Source: Eubacterium ruminantium (GTDB lineage: Bacteria; Bacillota; Clostridia; Lachnospirales; Lachnospiraceae). From it: DNA of 51,124 bases. The translations under genes and the position numbers were made by a program. This document shows, piece after piece, positions 35,808 to 43,984 of the stretch. The DNA lies in NCBI GenBank assembly GCA_900108205.1, contig FNUU01000017.1:1-51124 (forward strand), in the 5' to 3' direction. Position 1 is the stretch's first letter, and the number at the start of each line of letters is the position of its first letter. The notes beneath the pieces were generated by a model. That model did not search any database. It saw only the letters and a list, made by a program, of their open reading frames with translations, and was not told the DNA's origin.

Positions 35808-36869
35808 TTATTTTTCTCCTGTAAATGACATTGCTTCCATACCATACATTGTCATCTTTTCTCTGGTTATCTCATCAACATCGGCAAGAGCTTTATTTGC
35901 CCTGTAAAAGGCTCCCGCAAGATCTCCGGAATGCACTTCGGCAACGCTGTCTATATCATTTACCAGAACGGTATTGTCGATTATATCATAAATATTATAT
36001 CTGTTGATTATTCTCTTCAGATCTATGTCAGGCTGTTTTTCCACAAGTCCTGTATAAGTAATTGTATAAATATTGTCTAATCCAAGCTTTCTGATCCTGT
36101 CAACTATGGCATCGCTGAGTTCCTCACCGGAAATGCCGCTGCTGAGGTCAATGCTAAAGTTTACATAACTTCTTTTATTGCACGGAATCCATTTTATACT
36201 TGTCTTTCCGTTTTCTATCTCTCCAAAGATATATCCATGTCTTCCTGTATCCCTCTGAGAAAGCGGTTCGAGCGAACCTGAATAAGCCATTCTGTCCTTC
36301 AGAATATGTGCAGGCTTAAGACTTCCGCCGAGAGCCACATAATCAAAGCCCTTTCTGGCCAGTTTTTTTCTGTCAAATGGCATATGTCTCGTATCTCCGC
36401 CCGCAGCAAGAAGAATATTTACCGCACCCTCTCTGCCCGGAGATATCTCATCTATCACAGGTTCATCATATTCAGGCCTCTCGTAGCTGTATCCCGTGAC
36501 ACAGGTATTGATGCCCTTGAGGTATGCATTTGAAGTTTTACCACCCGGAAGGACTACGGTCTTGGATTTAAAAGAATAGCTTCTGAAGGCACTTTCCTGT
36601 CCCATATAATCCCTGCTGCCGCAAAGAATAACAGTACGCGTCTTCTCCAGCTTTAGAAGTCTTTCGTCAAGATCCTGTAGATCGGCCTCTGTCGGCTGAT
36701 CGGCAAAAAGATTACCTGCAACCATAAGAAGTCCTACATTTTCCTTGACACATATCTGGATAATATTATCAAATGAATCATATAATTCTTTTTTTCTGTT
36801 TTCACTCCACTCTCTGCCCGGATCAGGCTGAGCGCCGAGGTATACATCTGATATATGAATAAATTTCAT
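35808..36869 (-). CDS. YhaO/SbcD-like metallophosphoesterase-fold protein, metal site degenerate
   Basis: A 353-residue protein with the calcineurin-like fold order: FIHISDVYLGA at the N-terminus, then VAGNLFADQPTE, ILCGSRDYMG, NILLAAGGDTRH, DYVALGGSLKPA and YSGSLEPLS. In active SbcD/YhaO enzymes these positions read D-x-H, GD-x-x-D, GNHD, HG and GH-x-H. Here only the first Asp is kept; H is Y, GD is GN, NH is SR, and the two late His positions are replaced. The protein should not bind two metals or cut DNA. ATG 36869 has a GGAG site. Its own promoter lies 44 bases upstream. Confidence 0.8.
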   Translation of the reverse strand: MKFIHISDVYLGAQPDPGREWSENRKKELYDSFDNIIQICVKENVGLLMVAGNLFADQPTEADLQDLDERLLKLEKTRTVILCGSRDYMGQESAFRSYSFKSKTVVLPGGKTSNAYLKGINTCVTGYSYERPEYDEPVIDEISPGREGAVNILLAAGGDTRHMPFDRKKLARKGFDYVALGGSLKPAHILKDRMAYSGSLEPLSQRDTGRHGYIFGEIENGKTSIKWIPCNKRSYVNFSIDLSSGISGEELSDAIVDRIRKLGLDNIYTITYTGLVEKQPDIDLKRIINRYNIYDIIDNTVLVNDIDSVAEVHSGDLAGAFYRANKALADVDEITREKMTMYGMEAMSFTGEK

Positions 36870-36912
36870 GATAAGCTCCATTAATTCTTTATACTATGCC
36901 ACAATCTATTAC

Positions 36913-36942
36913 ATTCTAATACTTTAGCACTGTTCTTGTCAA
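36913..36942 (-). promoter_or_regulatory. Sigma-A promoter for the YhaO-YhaN-like pair
   Basis: TTGACA (36942-36937) and TAGAAT (36918-36913) on the minus strand with an 18-base spacer. It shows the pair is a separate transcription unit from dus. Confidence 0.65.
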
Positions 36943-36978
36943 ATAATTCCACACTATTACAGGTTATAGATATAATAT

Positions 36979-37066
36979 ATCTTATCAGAAGAAAAACAAG
37001 CTAGGGGCGAAGTGAGTATTTGTTTTTCTTGATAAGATACCGGAGGGACTTTAGTTCCGCTGCTTC
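36979..37066 (-). repeat. Dispersed hairpin repeat, copy D, with larger hairpin
   Basis: Core at 37031-37060 (plus-strand GATAAGATACCGGAGGGACT then TTAGTTCCGC) abutting the dus stop codon. A second inverted repeat pairs TCTTATCA...AGAAAAACAA (36979-36999) with TTGTTTTTCTTGATAAGA (37020-37037). Bases 37015-37047 are identical to 49386-49418. On the minus strand this may terminate dus transcription. Confidence 0.65.
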
Positions 37067-38011
37067 TCACTCTTCCGGATCATAACTGTCTATAAGACGG
37101 CAGAGTTCTTCGTAGCTTTCCACCTGATTGATGGTGCGCCTTATATGGGAAGCATTACGGCGACCGGCCATATACCACGCCACATGTTTTCGCATCTCAT
37201 GGATTGCTGTATATTCGCCCTTCTCTTCAAGCATCATGGAAGCATGTCTTTTCATGGTTTCCTTCAGTTCTTCTATGGAAGGCTCCACGAAATTATCCGG
37301 ATCCTTAAGGCGGGCAAACAGCCACGGATTTCCTTTTGCAGCTCTTCCGATCATAACACTGTCACAGCCGGTCAGGGCTTTGATACTTTTAACATCCTCC
37401 GGAGATGCAATATCTCCATTTCCTATTACCGGTATCGAAACCGCTTCCTTTACTGCCTTAATAACATTCCAATCCGCCTTACCCATATAGAATTCCTCTC
37501 TGGTTCTGGCATGTACTGCAACGGCAGAGGCACCATTTTCTTCTGCAATCTTAGCTATAAGCGGTGCATTTATATGTTCCCTGTCAAAGCCTGCACGGAT
37601 CTTTACGGTAAGCGGCTTATCTATGGCATGACTCACCTTATACACGATACGTCCGACAAGTTCAGGATCCTTCAGCAGGGCGGAACCTTCACCGTTATTT
37701 ACGATTTTAGGAACCGGGCAGCCCATATTTATATCAATAAAATCAAAGTTTTTTTCAGAAAGGTGAGCTGCCTGTTCGGCCATTATATCAGGGTCGCTTC
37801 CGAATATCTGAACCCCGACAGGAGCTTCATTTTCATCAGTTTTTAGCAGCGGCAGCGAAGCCTTCATGTTATACAGCATACCTTTAGCGCTTACCATTTC
37901 CGTATAAACAAGGTCACAGCCCTGCTCCCTGCATAATAAGCGAAAAGGCAGGTCTGTTATACCTGCCATTGGTGCCAATATTATCTTATCAATAAAAAGG
38001 TCACTTTTCAT
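37067..38011 (-). CDS. tRNA-dihydrouridine synthase (DusB-like)
   Basis: Reduces uridine to dihydrouridine in tRNA D-loops using FMN. The 314-residue protein has the Dus signature LAPMAGITDLPFR, TEMVSAKG, VQIFGSDPD, DINMGCPVPKIV, then VHARTREEFY and IGNGDI and GRAAKGNPW of the TIM barrel. ATG 38011 was chosen because AAAGGA lies nine bases upstream; the ATG at 38017 would be only three bases from it. It follows coaX by 13 bases. The dus gene is commonly next to coaX in Clostridia. Confidence 0.92.
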   Translation of the reverse strand: MKSDLFIDKIILAPMAGITDLPFRLLCREQGCDLVYTEMVSAKGMLYNMKASLPLLKTDENEAPVGVQIFGSDPDIMAEQAAHLSEKNFDFIDINMGCPVPKIVNNGEGSALLKDPELVGRIVYKVSHAIDKPLTVKIRAGFDREHINAPLIAKIAEENGASAVAVHARTREEFYMGKADWNVIKAVKEAVSIPVIGNGDIASPEDVKSIKALTGCDSVMIGRAAKGNPWLFARLKDPDNFVEPSIEELKETMKRHASMMLEEKGEYTAIHEMRKHVAWYMAGRRNASHIRRTINQVESYEELCRLIDSYDPEE

Positions 38012-38024
38012 TCGCATAAATCCT

Positions 38025-38789
38025 TTATTGCTTATCGTATATGATCCTGAGTCCGTGAAGAGTGAGTTCAGGATCGTAAATATCAATCTCATCAGTTGCT
38101 TCAGATATAAGTTTTCCAAGACCACCTGTGGCAACAACCTTAATGTCTGTAAGCCCTGAATCCTTCTTAAGCTTCTTTATGATATATTCAGTCTGACCGA
38201 TATATCCAAAATAAATACCTGCCTGCATGCTGGATACTGTATCTCTGCCGAGAATGGTATCAACCTTCTTGATCTCAACCTCAGGCAGCTTTGCAGTTCC
38301 GCGCCACAGCGCATTTGCTGCAAGACGTATACCCGGAGAAGTAACTCCTGCGTAGAAGGTTCCGTCTGCAAGAACAAGGTCGTGAGTTGTAGCTGTACCA
38401 AAATCAAGCACTATGATCGGGCCGCCATAGATCTCATATGCAGCAACCGCATCAACAAGTCTGTCTGCACCCAGTTCCTTTGGATTCGGAATAGATACAT
38501 TTATTCCGGTTTTAATTCCCGGAGCAACGATGACAGGTGTAACATTAAAATACTTAATGATACCACTGGTCAGCGAATGCATGATATTCGGAACTACCGA
38601 AGAAATGATAACATCGGTAATATCCTGTGGTTTCATGTGATTGACAAAAAGCCACTCCCCGAGAAAAACTCCGTATTCATCAGAAGTTCTGTCTGTCTGA
38701 GTTATCATTCTGAATTTATTAACAAGCTTTTTACCATCAAAAAGTCCGATGGTTATATTTGTATTACCAACATCAATTGCAAAAAGCAT
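38025..38789 (-). CDS. coaX: Type III pantothenate kinase
   Basis: Phosphorylates pantothenate, the first step of coenzyme A synthesis. The 254-residue protein has the acetate/sugar-kinase-fold motifs of Coa[15 protein letters not shown] (phosphate loop with Asp6), [18 protein letters not shown] (pantothenate binding), [14 protein letters not shown] and [12 protein letters not shown]. Length is as expected for the family. It lies between the small gene at 38853 and dus, all in one direction. Confidence 0.95.
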   Translation of the reverse strand: MLFAIDVGNTNITIGLFDGKKLVNKFRMITQTDRTSDEYGVFLGEWLFVNHMKPQDITDVIISSVVPNIMHSLTSGIIKYFNVTPVIVAPGIKTGINVSIPNPKELGADRLVDAVAAYEIYGGPIIVLDFGTATTHDLVLADGTFYAGVTSPGIRLAANALWRGTAKLPEVEIKKVDTILGRDTVSSMQAGIYFGYIGQTEYIIKKLKKDSGLTDIKVVATGGLGKLISEATDEIDIYDPELTLHGLRIIYDKQ

Positions 38790-38852
38790 ATGTCTTCTCC
38801 TTTATAATCCGCCAGAAGATTTCTGACTTTTTCCGTAATCCCCAAAAATATT

Positions 38853-39170
38853 TTACATGAAAAAGGTTTTATAATACTCTTCAAGCTGTTCAAAAAGCTC
38901 TCTCTTAGTATTCTGCAGCTGTTTTATCTTAAGCTCACTGCCGATCTCATCATATAAAATATCATCCTCTTCGGCATTCGTCACCAGTCTGAGATTACCC
39001 TCACTATCAAACATTAGAAGTATAATACCTCCAACGTCTTCTGTAAAGAGAACACACATGATTTTTAAATCCTTCTGAATCTCCTGTGGCAGATTCTTAA
39101 AATCAGGATTAAGATAAAACTTCTTTGTATATCTTGAAGCACTGCAAAGGATAACGTCCTCCTGATACAT
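38853..39170 (-). CDS. Small conserved protein, probably DUF6145 family
   Basis: A 105-residue soluble protein reading MYQEDVILCSASRYTKKFYL, then NPDFKNLPQEIQKDLKIMCV and FTEDVGGIILLMFDSEG, ending in a charged helix. I recall this as a Lachnospiraceae-restricted family of unknown function (DUF6145), but the number is from memory. It lies between dapB and coaX with a normal ribosome binding site, GGGAGG, before the ATG. Confidence 0.75.
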   Translation of the reverse strand: MYQEDVILCSASRYTKKFYLNPDFKNLPQEIQKDLKIMCVLFTEDVGGIILLMFDSEGNLRLVTNAEEDDILYDEIGSELKIKQLQNTKRELFEQLEEYYKTFFM

Positions 39171-39187
39171 CTCAACCTCCCGATGAT

Positions 39188-39949
39188 TTACAGCATATTT
39201 GCAATAACATCACTCATATCATACATTCCCGGTTTCTTTCCTGTGATGAATTTAGCTGCATTTATTGCACCATTTGCAAAAATGCTTCTGGAATAAGCGA
39301 TATGCTTGATCTCAATAAGTTCATCAGGTCCCGCAAAAAATACTTCATGTGTACCCGGGATATTTCCTGCACGTACTGCTGATATGCCAAGTTCCTTCTT
39401 ATCTCTCTTCTGGCGAACCTGTGAACGATCATAAACATATGTAAATTCGCCATTTCTGGCATCATTTATGGCATCTGCCAGTGCAAGAGCCGTTCCTGAA
39501 GGAGCATCCAGCTTCTGATTGTGGTGCTGTTCAACTATCTCTACATCATATCCAGCAGGAACAAATACATTTGCAGCATCCTTAAGGAGCTTAATGATGG
39601 TGTTGATACCCATACTCATATTGGCTGATTTAAGTATAGCTATATTCTTTGATACCTCTCTTACTTCATCAAGCTGCTCTGCCGAAAGTCCTGTTGTGCA
39701 AAGAACTACCGGAAGATTCTTGTCTGTCGCATATTTAAGAAGCTGCGGTACTGCCTTGGCAGAAGAAAAATCGATTATAGCATCTGCCTCCACATCACAT
39801 GCATTTATATCGGTAAAAATAGGAAATGAAGCCTTTCCCTCAGCTATATCAATACCTGCAACGATCTCAACATCCGGGTCATTCTCAACCATTTCCGCTA
39901 TAACCTTGCCCATACGGCCATTACAGCCATGCATAATTATCTTTGTCAT
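39188..39949 (-). CDS. dapB: 4-hydroxy-tetrahydrodipicolinate reductase
   Basis: Second specific step of lysine and meso-diaminopimelate synthesis, reducing HTPA with NAD(P)H. The 253-residue protein has the nucleotide-binding GCNGRMGKV, the catalytic VEQHHNQKLDAPSGTAL motif with paired His and Lys, and C-terminal SYSRSIFANGAI-type residues. ATG 39949 was chosen for the GGAGG site. It lies downstream of dapA, so both respond to the lysine riboswitch unless the hairpin between them stops transcription. Confidence 0.96.
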   Translation of the reverse strand: MTKIIMHGCNGRMGKVIAEMVENDPDVEIVAGIDIAEGKASFPIFTDINACDVEADAIIDFSSAKAVPQLLKYATDKNLPVVLCTTGLSAEQLDEVREVSKNIAILKSANMSMGINTIIKLLKDAANVFVPAGYDVEIVEQHHNQKLDAPSGTALALADAINDARNGEFTYVYDRSQVRQKRDKKELGISAVRAGNIPGTHEVFFAGPDELIEIKHIAYSRSIFANGAINAAKFITGKKPGMYDMSDVIANML

Positions 39950-40002
39950 TATTATTCCTCCAATTTGCTGTAGCACATTAAATCAGTATATTTTAAGCAT
40001 GA

Positions 40003-40036
40003 CCTGTATAAGTATCGGATTTAATACTTATACAGG
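40003..40036 (-). repeat. 13-bp hairpin between dapA and dapB
   Basis: CCTGTATAAGTAT (40003-40015) and its exact complement (40024-40036) form a perfect stem with an 8-base loop. No T-run follows on the minus strand, so it is more likely a processing or partial-attenuation hairpin than a full terminator. Confidence 0.65.
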
Positions 40037-40048
40037 CCATTAAAATTT

Positions 40049-40936
40049 CTAGAATTTGATACCGTAATCGATCATAGCCTTCTTAAGCTTTTCAGCATTT
40101 GCAGGCTCCATCTCTGAAAGCGGCATACGAACCTTTCCGTTTGTAAGTCCCATAAATTCTGTTGCTTTCTTTACAGGAATAGGATTTACTTCGCAGAAAA
40201 GTGCCTTGCAGAGATCGATACACTTAAGCTGAAGTTCTCTTGAACCTGCAACATCGCCATCCAGGAATTTCTGTACCAGCTGATGTGTATCATTTGGTAT
40301 GATATTTGATGTTACGGAAATAACACCAAGGCCGCCAAGTGCAAGAAGCGGTAATATCTGATCATCATTTCCTGAATAAAGATCTATGCATCCATCTGCA
40401 AGAGACATGAGCTTTGCAACCTGTGAAATGTTTCCTGATGCTTCCTTGATAGCTACGATATTCTTAACATTCTTAGCAAGATATACTGCTGTCTCAGGCT
40501 CAATGTTGCAGCCTGTTCTGCTAGGTACATTATAGAGAATGATAGGGATATTTACAGCCTCGGCAATTGCTGTATAGTGCTGGATAAGACCCTTCTGTGT
40601 AGCCTTGTTGTAATACGGAGTAACAAGAAGAAGTGCATCTACTCCGTCCTTCTCCGCATCCTTGGAAAGTTTGATAGCTGTAGCAGTATCATTTGAACCT
40701 GTACCTGCTATTACCGGAACTCTGCCGGCTGTATGTTCTGCAACCACTCTGATTGCTTCGCTGTGCTCTTCCTCTGTAAGTGTTGAAGATTCACCTGTTG
40801 TTCCGCATACGATTATCGCATCTGTTCCGTTCTCAATCTGATAATCAACTAATTTCTTCAGTTGCTCATAATCAACTGAAAGATCATCCTTAAATGGTGT
40901 TACCAGTGCAACACCTGCTCCCTTAAAAATTGCCAT
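40049..40936 (-). CDS. dapA: 4-hydroxy-tetrahydrodipicolinate synthase
   Basis: Condenses pyruvate and aspartate semialdehyde, the committed step to lysine and peptidoglycan diaminopimelate. The 295-residue protein has the pyruvate-binding GTTGESSTL, YYNKATQKGL, the catalytic Tyr in ILYNVPSRTGCN and the Schiff-base Lys in VAIKEASGNI. It is the first gene of a dap operon, and its transcript begins with a lysine riboswitch. A GGAGG site precedes the ATG. Confidence 0.97.
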   Translation of the reverse strand: MAIFKGAGVALVTPFKDDLSVDYEQLKKLVDYQIENGTDAIIVCGTTGESSTLTEEEHSEAIRVVAEHTAGRVPVIAGTGSNDTATAIKLSKDAEKDGVDALLLVTPYYNKATQKGLIQHYTAIAEAVNIPIILYNVPSRTGCNIEPETAVYLAKNVKNIVAIKEASGNISQVAKLMSLADGCIDLYSGNDDQILPLLALGGLGVISVTSNIIPNDTHQLVQKFLDGDVAGSRELQLKCIDLCKALFCEVNPIPVKKATEFMGLTNGKVRMPLSEMEPANAEKLKKAMIDYGIKF

Positions 40937-40981
40937 TTCCTTTTCCTCCTTAACAATTGTTGGTATGGAGTAACTAAAAGT

Positions 40982-41215
40982 AAAAAACGGGTCGACAAAG
41001 AGCCAACCCGAAATAATCCTACTTAGATCATAGTTTCACTTCATAGTAGCGCTCCATCAAATAAATTTGACGACAGTTCCGTGACTCTTAATCACGATCC
41101 CAGCAAAAGAATCCCCTTACTGATTCCTTAACTTCGGCGGATCATCCTTTCACATCTCATCATCTGAAATAAGGTTCATCAGAAATGATACTCTTAATCT
41201 CCGCATCCTCTACCA
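40982..41215 (-). ncRNA. Lysine riboswitch with terminator, upstream of dapA
   Basis: On the minus strand the aptamer (41215-41041) shows conserved L-box segments in order: AGAGGATGCGGAGATTAAGAG, GGATGATCCGCCGAAG, TTGCTGGGA, GGAACTGTC and TGGAGCGCTACT. It is followed by a terminator, with CGGGTTG/CGACCCG arms at 40988-41010 and TTTTTT at 40987-40982. Lysine binding should favour the terminator and so lower dapA transcription. Confidence 0.92.
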
Positions 41216-41240
41216 ATATATTTATTTATAAACAAAAAAC

Positions 41241-41270
41241 ATTATATAACCCACAAACCGTAAATGTCAA
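41241..41270 (-). promoter_or_regulatory. Sigma-A promoter for the lysine riboswitch-dapA operon
   Basis: TTGACA (41270-41265) and TATAAT (41246-41241) on the minus strand with an 18-base spacer, 25 bases before the aptamer. Confidence 0.85.
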
Positions 41271-41277
41271 TAGGGAT

Positions 41278-41790
41278 TTATTCTTCCTCCGACTTCTTTC
41301 CCTTTGAGAAAGGTCTTGCTATCTCCTCATACAAAAGGAATATGATTATCATAGATGCAAACATAAAGTAACTTATAATACAAAGGGTTGCCGGATCATA
41401 AATGATATCATACCATTTCACTTCTCCGAAGCTGGCCGAAAAAACGATTGCTATTCCGGAAAGCACCAGTGAAAAAACCGCTGCGGTTATCTGTGCTATA
41501 ACGCATGCTATTCTCCACTTGACATTGATTCCGCCAAGCTTCATCCAATCCTTATGAAGAAGTGCGATCCAAAGTCCGACAAATCCAATAACTCCTATGA
41601 CTACACCAATGATGTACACAATATAATTGATCTTATAAAGCTGCCCCTCATTAACCGCTTTTCCGACACTGCTTCTGCTGTTGGAAACGAACAGATACTG
41701 AATAAATACGCTTGCAAAACAGATCACAAGTACCAGTACCCAGTGAAGCACCATCAGTATAAAATCCTTCATCGGTTTGTTACTACTCAT
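41278..41790 (-). CDS. Four-helix membrane protein, unknown
   Basis: A 170-residue protein with four hydrophobic helices (about residues 12-32, 53-73, 86-112 and 132-152) and short polar tails. No motif was recognised. It lies 13 bases after the HD-GYP gene and ends just before the dapA promoter, so it probably shares the HD-GYP transcript. A strong AAAGGAG site supports the start. Confidence 0.7.
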   Translation of the reverse strand: MSSNKPMKDFILMVLHWVLVLVICFASVFIQYLFVSNSRSSVGKAVNEGQLYKINYIVYIIGVVIGVIGFVGLWIALLHKDWMKLGGINVKWRIACVIAQITAAVFSLVLSGIAIVFSASFGEVKWYDIIYDPATLCIISYFMFASMIIIFLLYEEIARPFSKGKKSEEE

Positions 41791-41803
41791 TTTTCCTTCT
41801 CCT

Positions 41804-43501
41804 TTAATTAAACCTTTTTATTACATCAGACAGACTGTCCTTTATCTCCAGCAACGCATCTATAATAACCGGATCGAAATGGCTTCCGCTCTCTTCTTTC
41901 ATAATACTCAGAGCCTTATCGATCGGATAGCCCTCTTTATATGGTCTTCTGGACACCAGCGCATCGAAAACATCTGCAACCGCCATTATACGTGCTGAAA
42001 GCGGGATATCCTCTCCGGCGAGATGCTCCGGATAACCTTTAGGTCCTCCGTCCCACCATTCATGATGGTAACTGGCTATATCCTTGGCCATATGAATATA
42101 GTCAGATGTTACTCCCAATGTCTCCCCTGCATGTTCCAGCATTTCCCTGCCAAGTGCGGCATGAGTCTTGATAACCTCATACTCTTCCTCAGTCAGTCTT
42201 CCCGGTTTATTGAGTATTGCATCCGGGATTTTTATCTTTCCGATATCATGAAGAGGCGCCGCTACCCTGAGAGTTTCAATATACTCATCTGTAATGATGT
42301 CCGTATACTTTCCTGTTTCTTTAAGTTTTCGGGCAAGAAGGGCGGAATATTCGGCTGTACGCTTAACATGATAACCCGTAGTCATATCCCTGCTTTCCAC
42401 CACGTCTGCCAGGGTTATTACAATATTTATATTAAGCTCGGCAATTGTTTTGGCCTGTTCATTTGTCTTATCGATATATTCATCAATTTCCTTGACAGTC
42501 TTTTTTATGGAATTATATAAAACTTCAATCTCATTGCCGGTCCTGATATTCAGAGCTTCAATATTCTCCACGGATTTATCCCGACCCTGATCGCTGTCAA
42601 ATGCAAATTGCTTCATTTCCCTGGTCATTCGCTTAAGCGGTCCGACTACTCTGTAATCAACGATCAGCATCGAATAGGATACTATGCTTATAAGAAGTCC
42701 AAGTACAGCAGAAAACATCTTGCCGCAGTAGAGAAACGTTTCTCCTCTGAGGAGTACTATATCATAATTCCCGTCCGGATATCCTTCAACCTTTGCCTCA
42801 AGATAGGTTTTAAATGATATTGCAAAAGCTACCAATGCTATGGCAAGTCCGGATACAAAAAGCACCACTGCCACCTGTTTTCTCAGAGTTTTGACGCCCT
42901 TATGTTTCTTATCATTTCTGATATCCTTAAAGGCAAGCTGTTCCAGCTCGTCTCTTACCACCCTCGGCACAAGCATGGTAAAGAAAAATGCAGCAAAAAG
43001 GGATATCAGCTTATCCGGGATCTCTATACAGAAATCTGCTATCATCTGTGCAAATATCACAGGTGCACCTGCATCATTTAATGTTTGAGCCACCGGAGCC
43101 GCAACATTATCAGCTATCTCAAATGAATACAGAATATAAGATAAAACGGTACACGGAATGCTGAGAAGGATAAAATATGGAAGGAGCTTAATAACATCAG
43201 CCAGCTTCTTAAACTTATCCCTTTCCGATGCATGTCCGACAATAACCGCGATCATAACGTTGATAATACCATAATAGAATGAGGAGGTATCAGATACACC
43301 CTTTATCATATTTGTTATAAAACCGACTGTCGTTCCCGGAGCAAGCCCGGCTACTGCTGCAGCGAACATTGTTCCTATGGAATCAAGATAAAGCGGACAA
43401 TCCGTTACTTCCACTATCTTCTGGCATAATATATTGATGCCAATCCCCAGTAAAACTGTCAAAACAAAATATATGATACTCTTTCTGTTGATCCTTTTCA
43501 T
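41804..43501 (-). CDS. Membrane HD-GYP cyclic di-GMP phosphodiesterase
   Basis: A 565-residue protein. The N-terminal 190 residues are membrane helices resembling an ECF-transporter S component (DSIGTMFAAAVAGLAPGTTVGF), a sensory membrane domain seen in some HD-GYP proteins. After a further transmembrane pair (about 210-280) and a HAMP-like coil (RMTREMKQF), the HD-GYP domain follows with APLHDIGKIKIPD, KTHAALG, SYHHEWWDGGPKGYP and MAVADVFDAL. The HD pair and GYP motif are intact, so it should hydrolyse cyclic di-GMP, perhaps controlled by a small-molecule ligand at the membrane. Confidence 0.88.
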   Translation of the reverse strand: MKRINRKSIIYFVLTVLLGIGINILCQKIVEVTDCPLYLDSIGTMFAAAVAGLAPGTTVGFITNMIKGVSDTSSFYYGIINVMIAVIVGHASERDKFKKLADVIKLLPYFILLSIPCTVLSYILYSFEIADNVAAPVAQTLNDAGAPVIFAQMIADFCIEIPDKLISLFAAFFFTMLVPRVVRDELEQLAFKDIRNDKKHKGVKTLRKQVAVVLFVSGLAIALVAFAISFKTYLEAKVEGYPDGNYDIVLLRGETFLYCGKMFSAVLGLLISIVSYSMLIVDYRVVGPLKRMTREMKQFAFDSDQGRDKSVENIEALNIRTGNEIEVLYNSIKKTVKEIDEYIDKTNEQAKTIAELNINIVITLADVVESRDMTTGYHVKRTAEYSALLARKLKETGKYTDIITDEYIETLRVAAPLHDIGKIKIPDAILNKPGRLTEEEYEVIKTHAALGREMLEHAGETLGVTSDYIHMAKDIASYHHEWWDGGPKGYPEHLAGEDIPLSARIMAVADVFDALVSRRPYKEGYPIDKALSIMKEESGSHFDPVIIDALLEIKDSLSDVIKRFN

Positions 43502-43534
43502 ACTGCATCCCCCATATGTTACAAGAACCGCATC

Positions 43535-43574
43535 TCATAATCCTGCGGGACTAAAGTCCCTGCGGTATCTTATC
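43535..43574 (-). repeat. Dispersed hairpin repeat, copy B
   Basis: Minus-strand GATAAGATACCGCAGGGACT then TTAGTCCCGCAGGATTATGA: the most complete copy, with a self-pairing GGGACT/AGTCCC centre. It lies between the HD-GYP start and its likely promoter, so it would sit in the 5' untranslated mRNA. Confidence 0.7.
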
Positions 43575-43721
43575 TTGCATAGCAGTTCCTAAATACCCCA
43601 ACTGAATACTTGCCTGCTTACACCGATAGCACAATTCCAAAAGCCTCGGAATAGTAAGCCAATAAAATACGCATTCAAGATATATTATATTCTAACTTTA
43701 CGGGTTATGCCAGTATATTTT

Positions 43722-43982
43722 CTACCACTTTTTTCCGGGGCATCTGCTTATCGCGGCTGCAGCCCGTATTTCTACGTAGCAGCCACATTTAAGACAGGTG
43801 CCCTGAAGTAATTTTTCACATTCCAGACATATAGAAAGACGTCTTTTATATTCGTCCTCGGGAGTTTTCATATCATCTCCCAATACATTTATGTATTTCT
43901 CTATCTCCTCATGATATTTCTTTTCATCTAATTCTCTGATGAGACATCTTTTGCAAATTCGTTTATTCTCAGAATTTCCCAT
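43722..43982 (-). CDS. Small cysteine-rich protein, probably DUF6171 family
   Basis: An 86-residue protein with C-x-x-C motifs at the N-terminus (CKRCLIRELDE) and middle (CLECEKLLQGTCLKCGCYVEIRA), and a C-terminal CPGKKW. The pattern suggests two small zinc sites. I recall a Lachnospiraceae family, DUF6171, with this layout; the number is from memory. Its start follows the GH51 stop by two bases, so the two genes are translationally linked, though no functional link is evident. Confidence 0.8.
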   Translation of the reverse strand: MGNSENKRICKRCLIRELDEKKYHEEIEKYINVLGDDMKTPEDEYKRRLSICLECEKLLQGTCLKCGCYVEIRAAAAISRCPGKKW

Positions 43983-43984
43983 AT

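Noticed and set aside
40982..41215. A T-box leader for dapA
   Set aside because: The conserved AGGGTGGNACCGCG box is missing and the L-box segments are all present in order.
43575..43721. A cyclic di-GMP riboswitch upstream of the HD-GYP gene
   Set aside because: The conserved GEMM segments could not be found on either strand; the hairpin there belongs to the dispersed repeat family.
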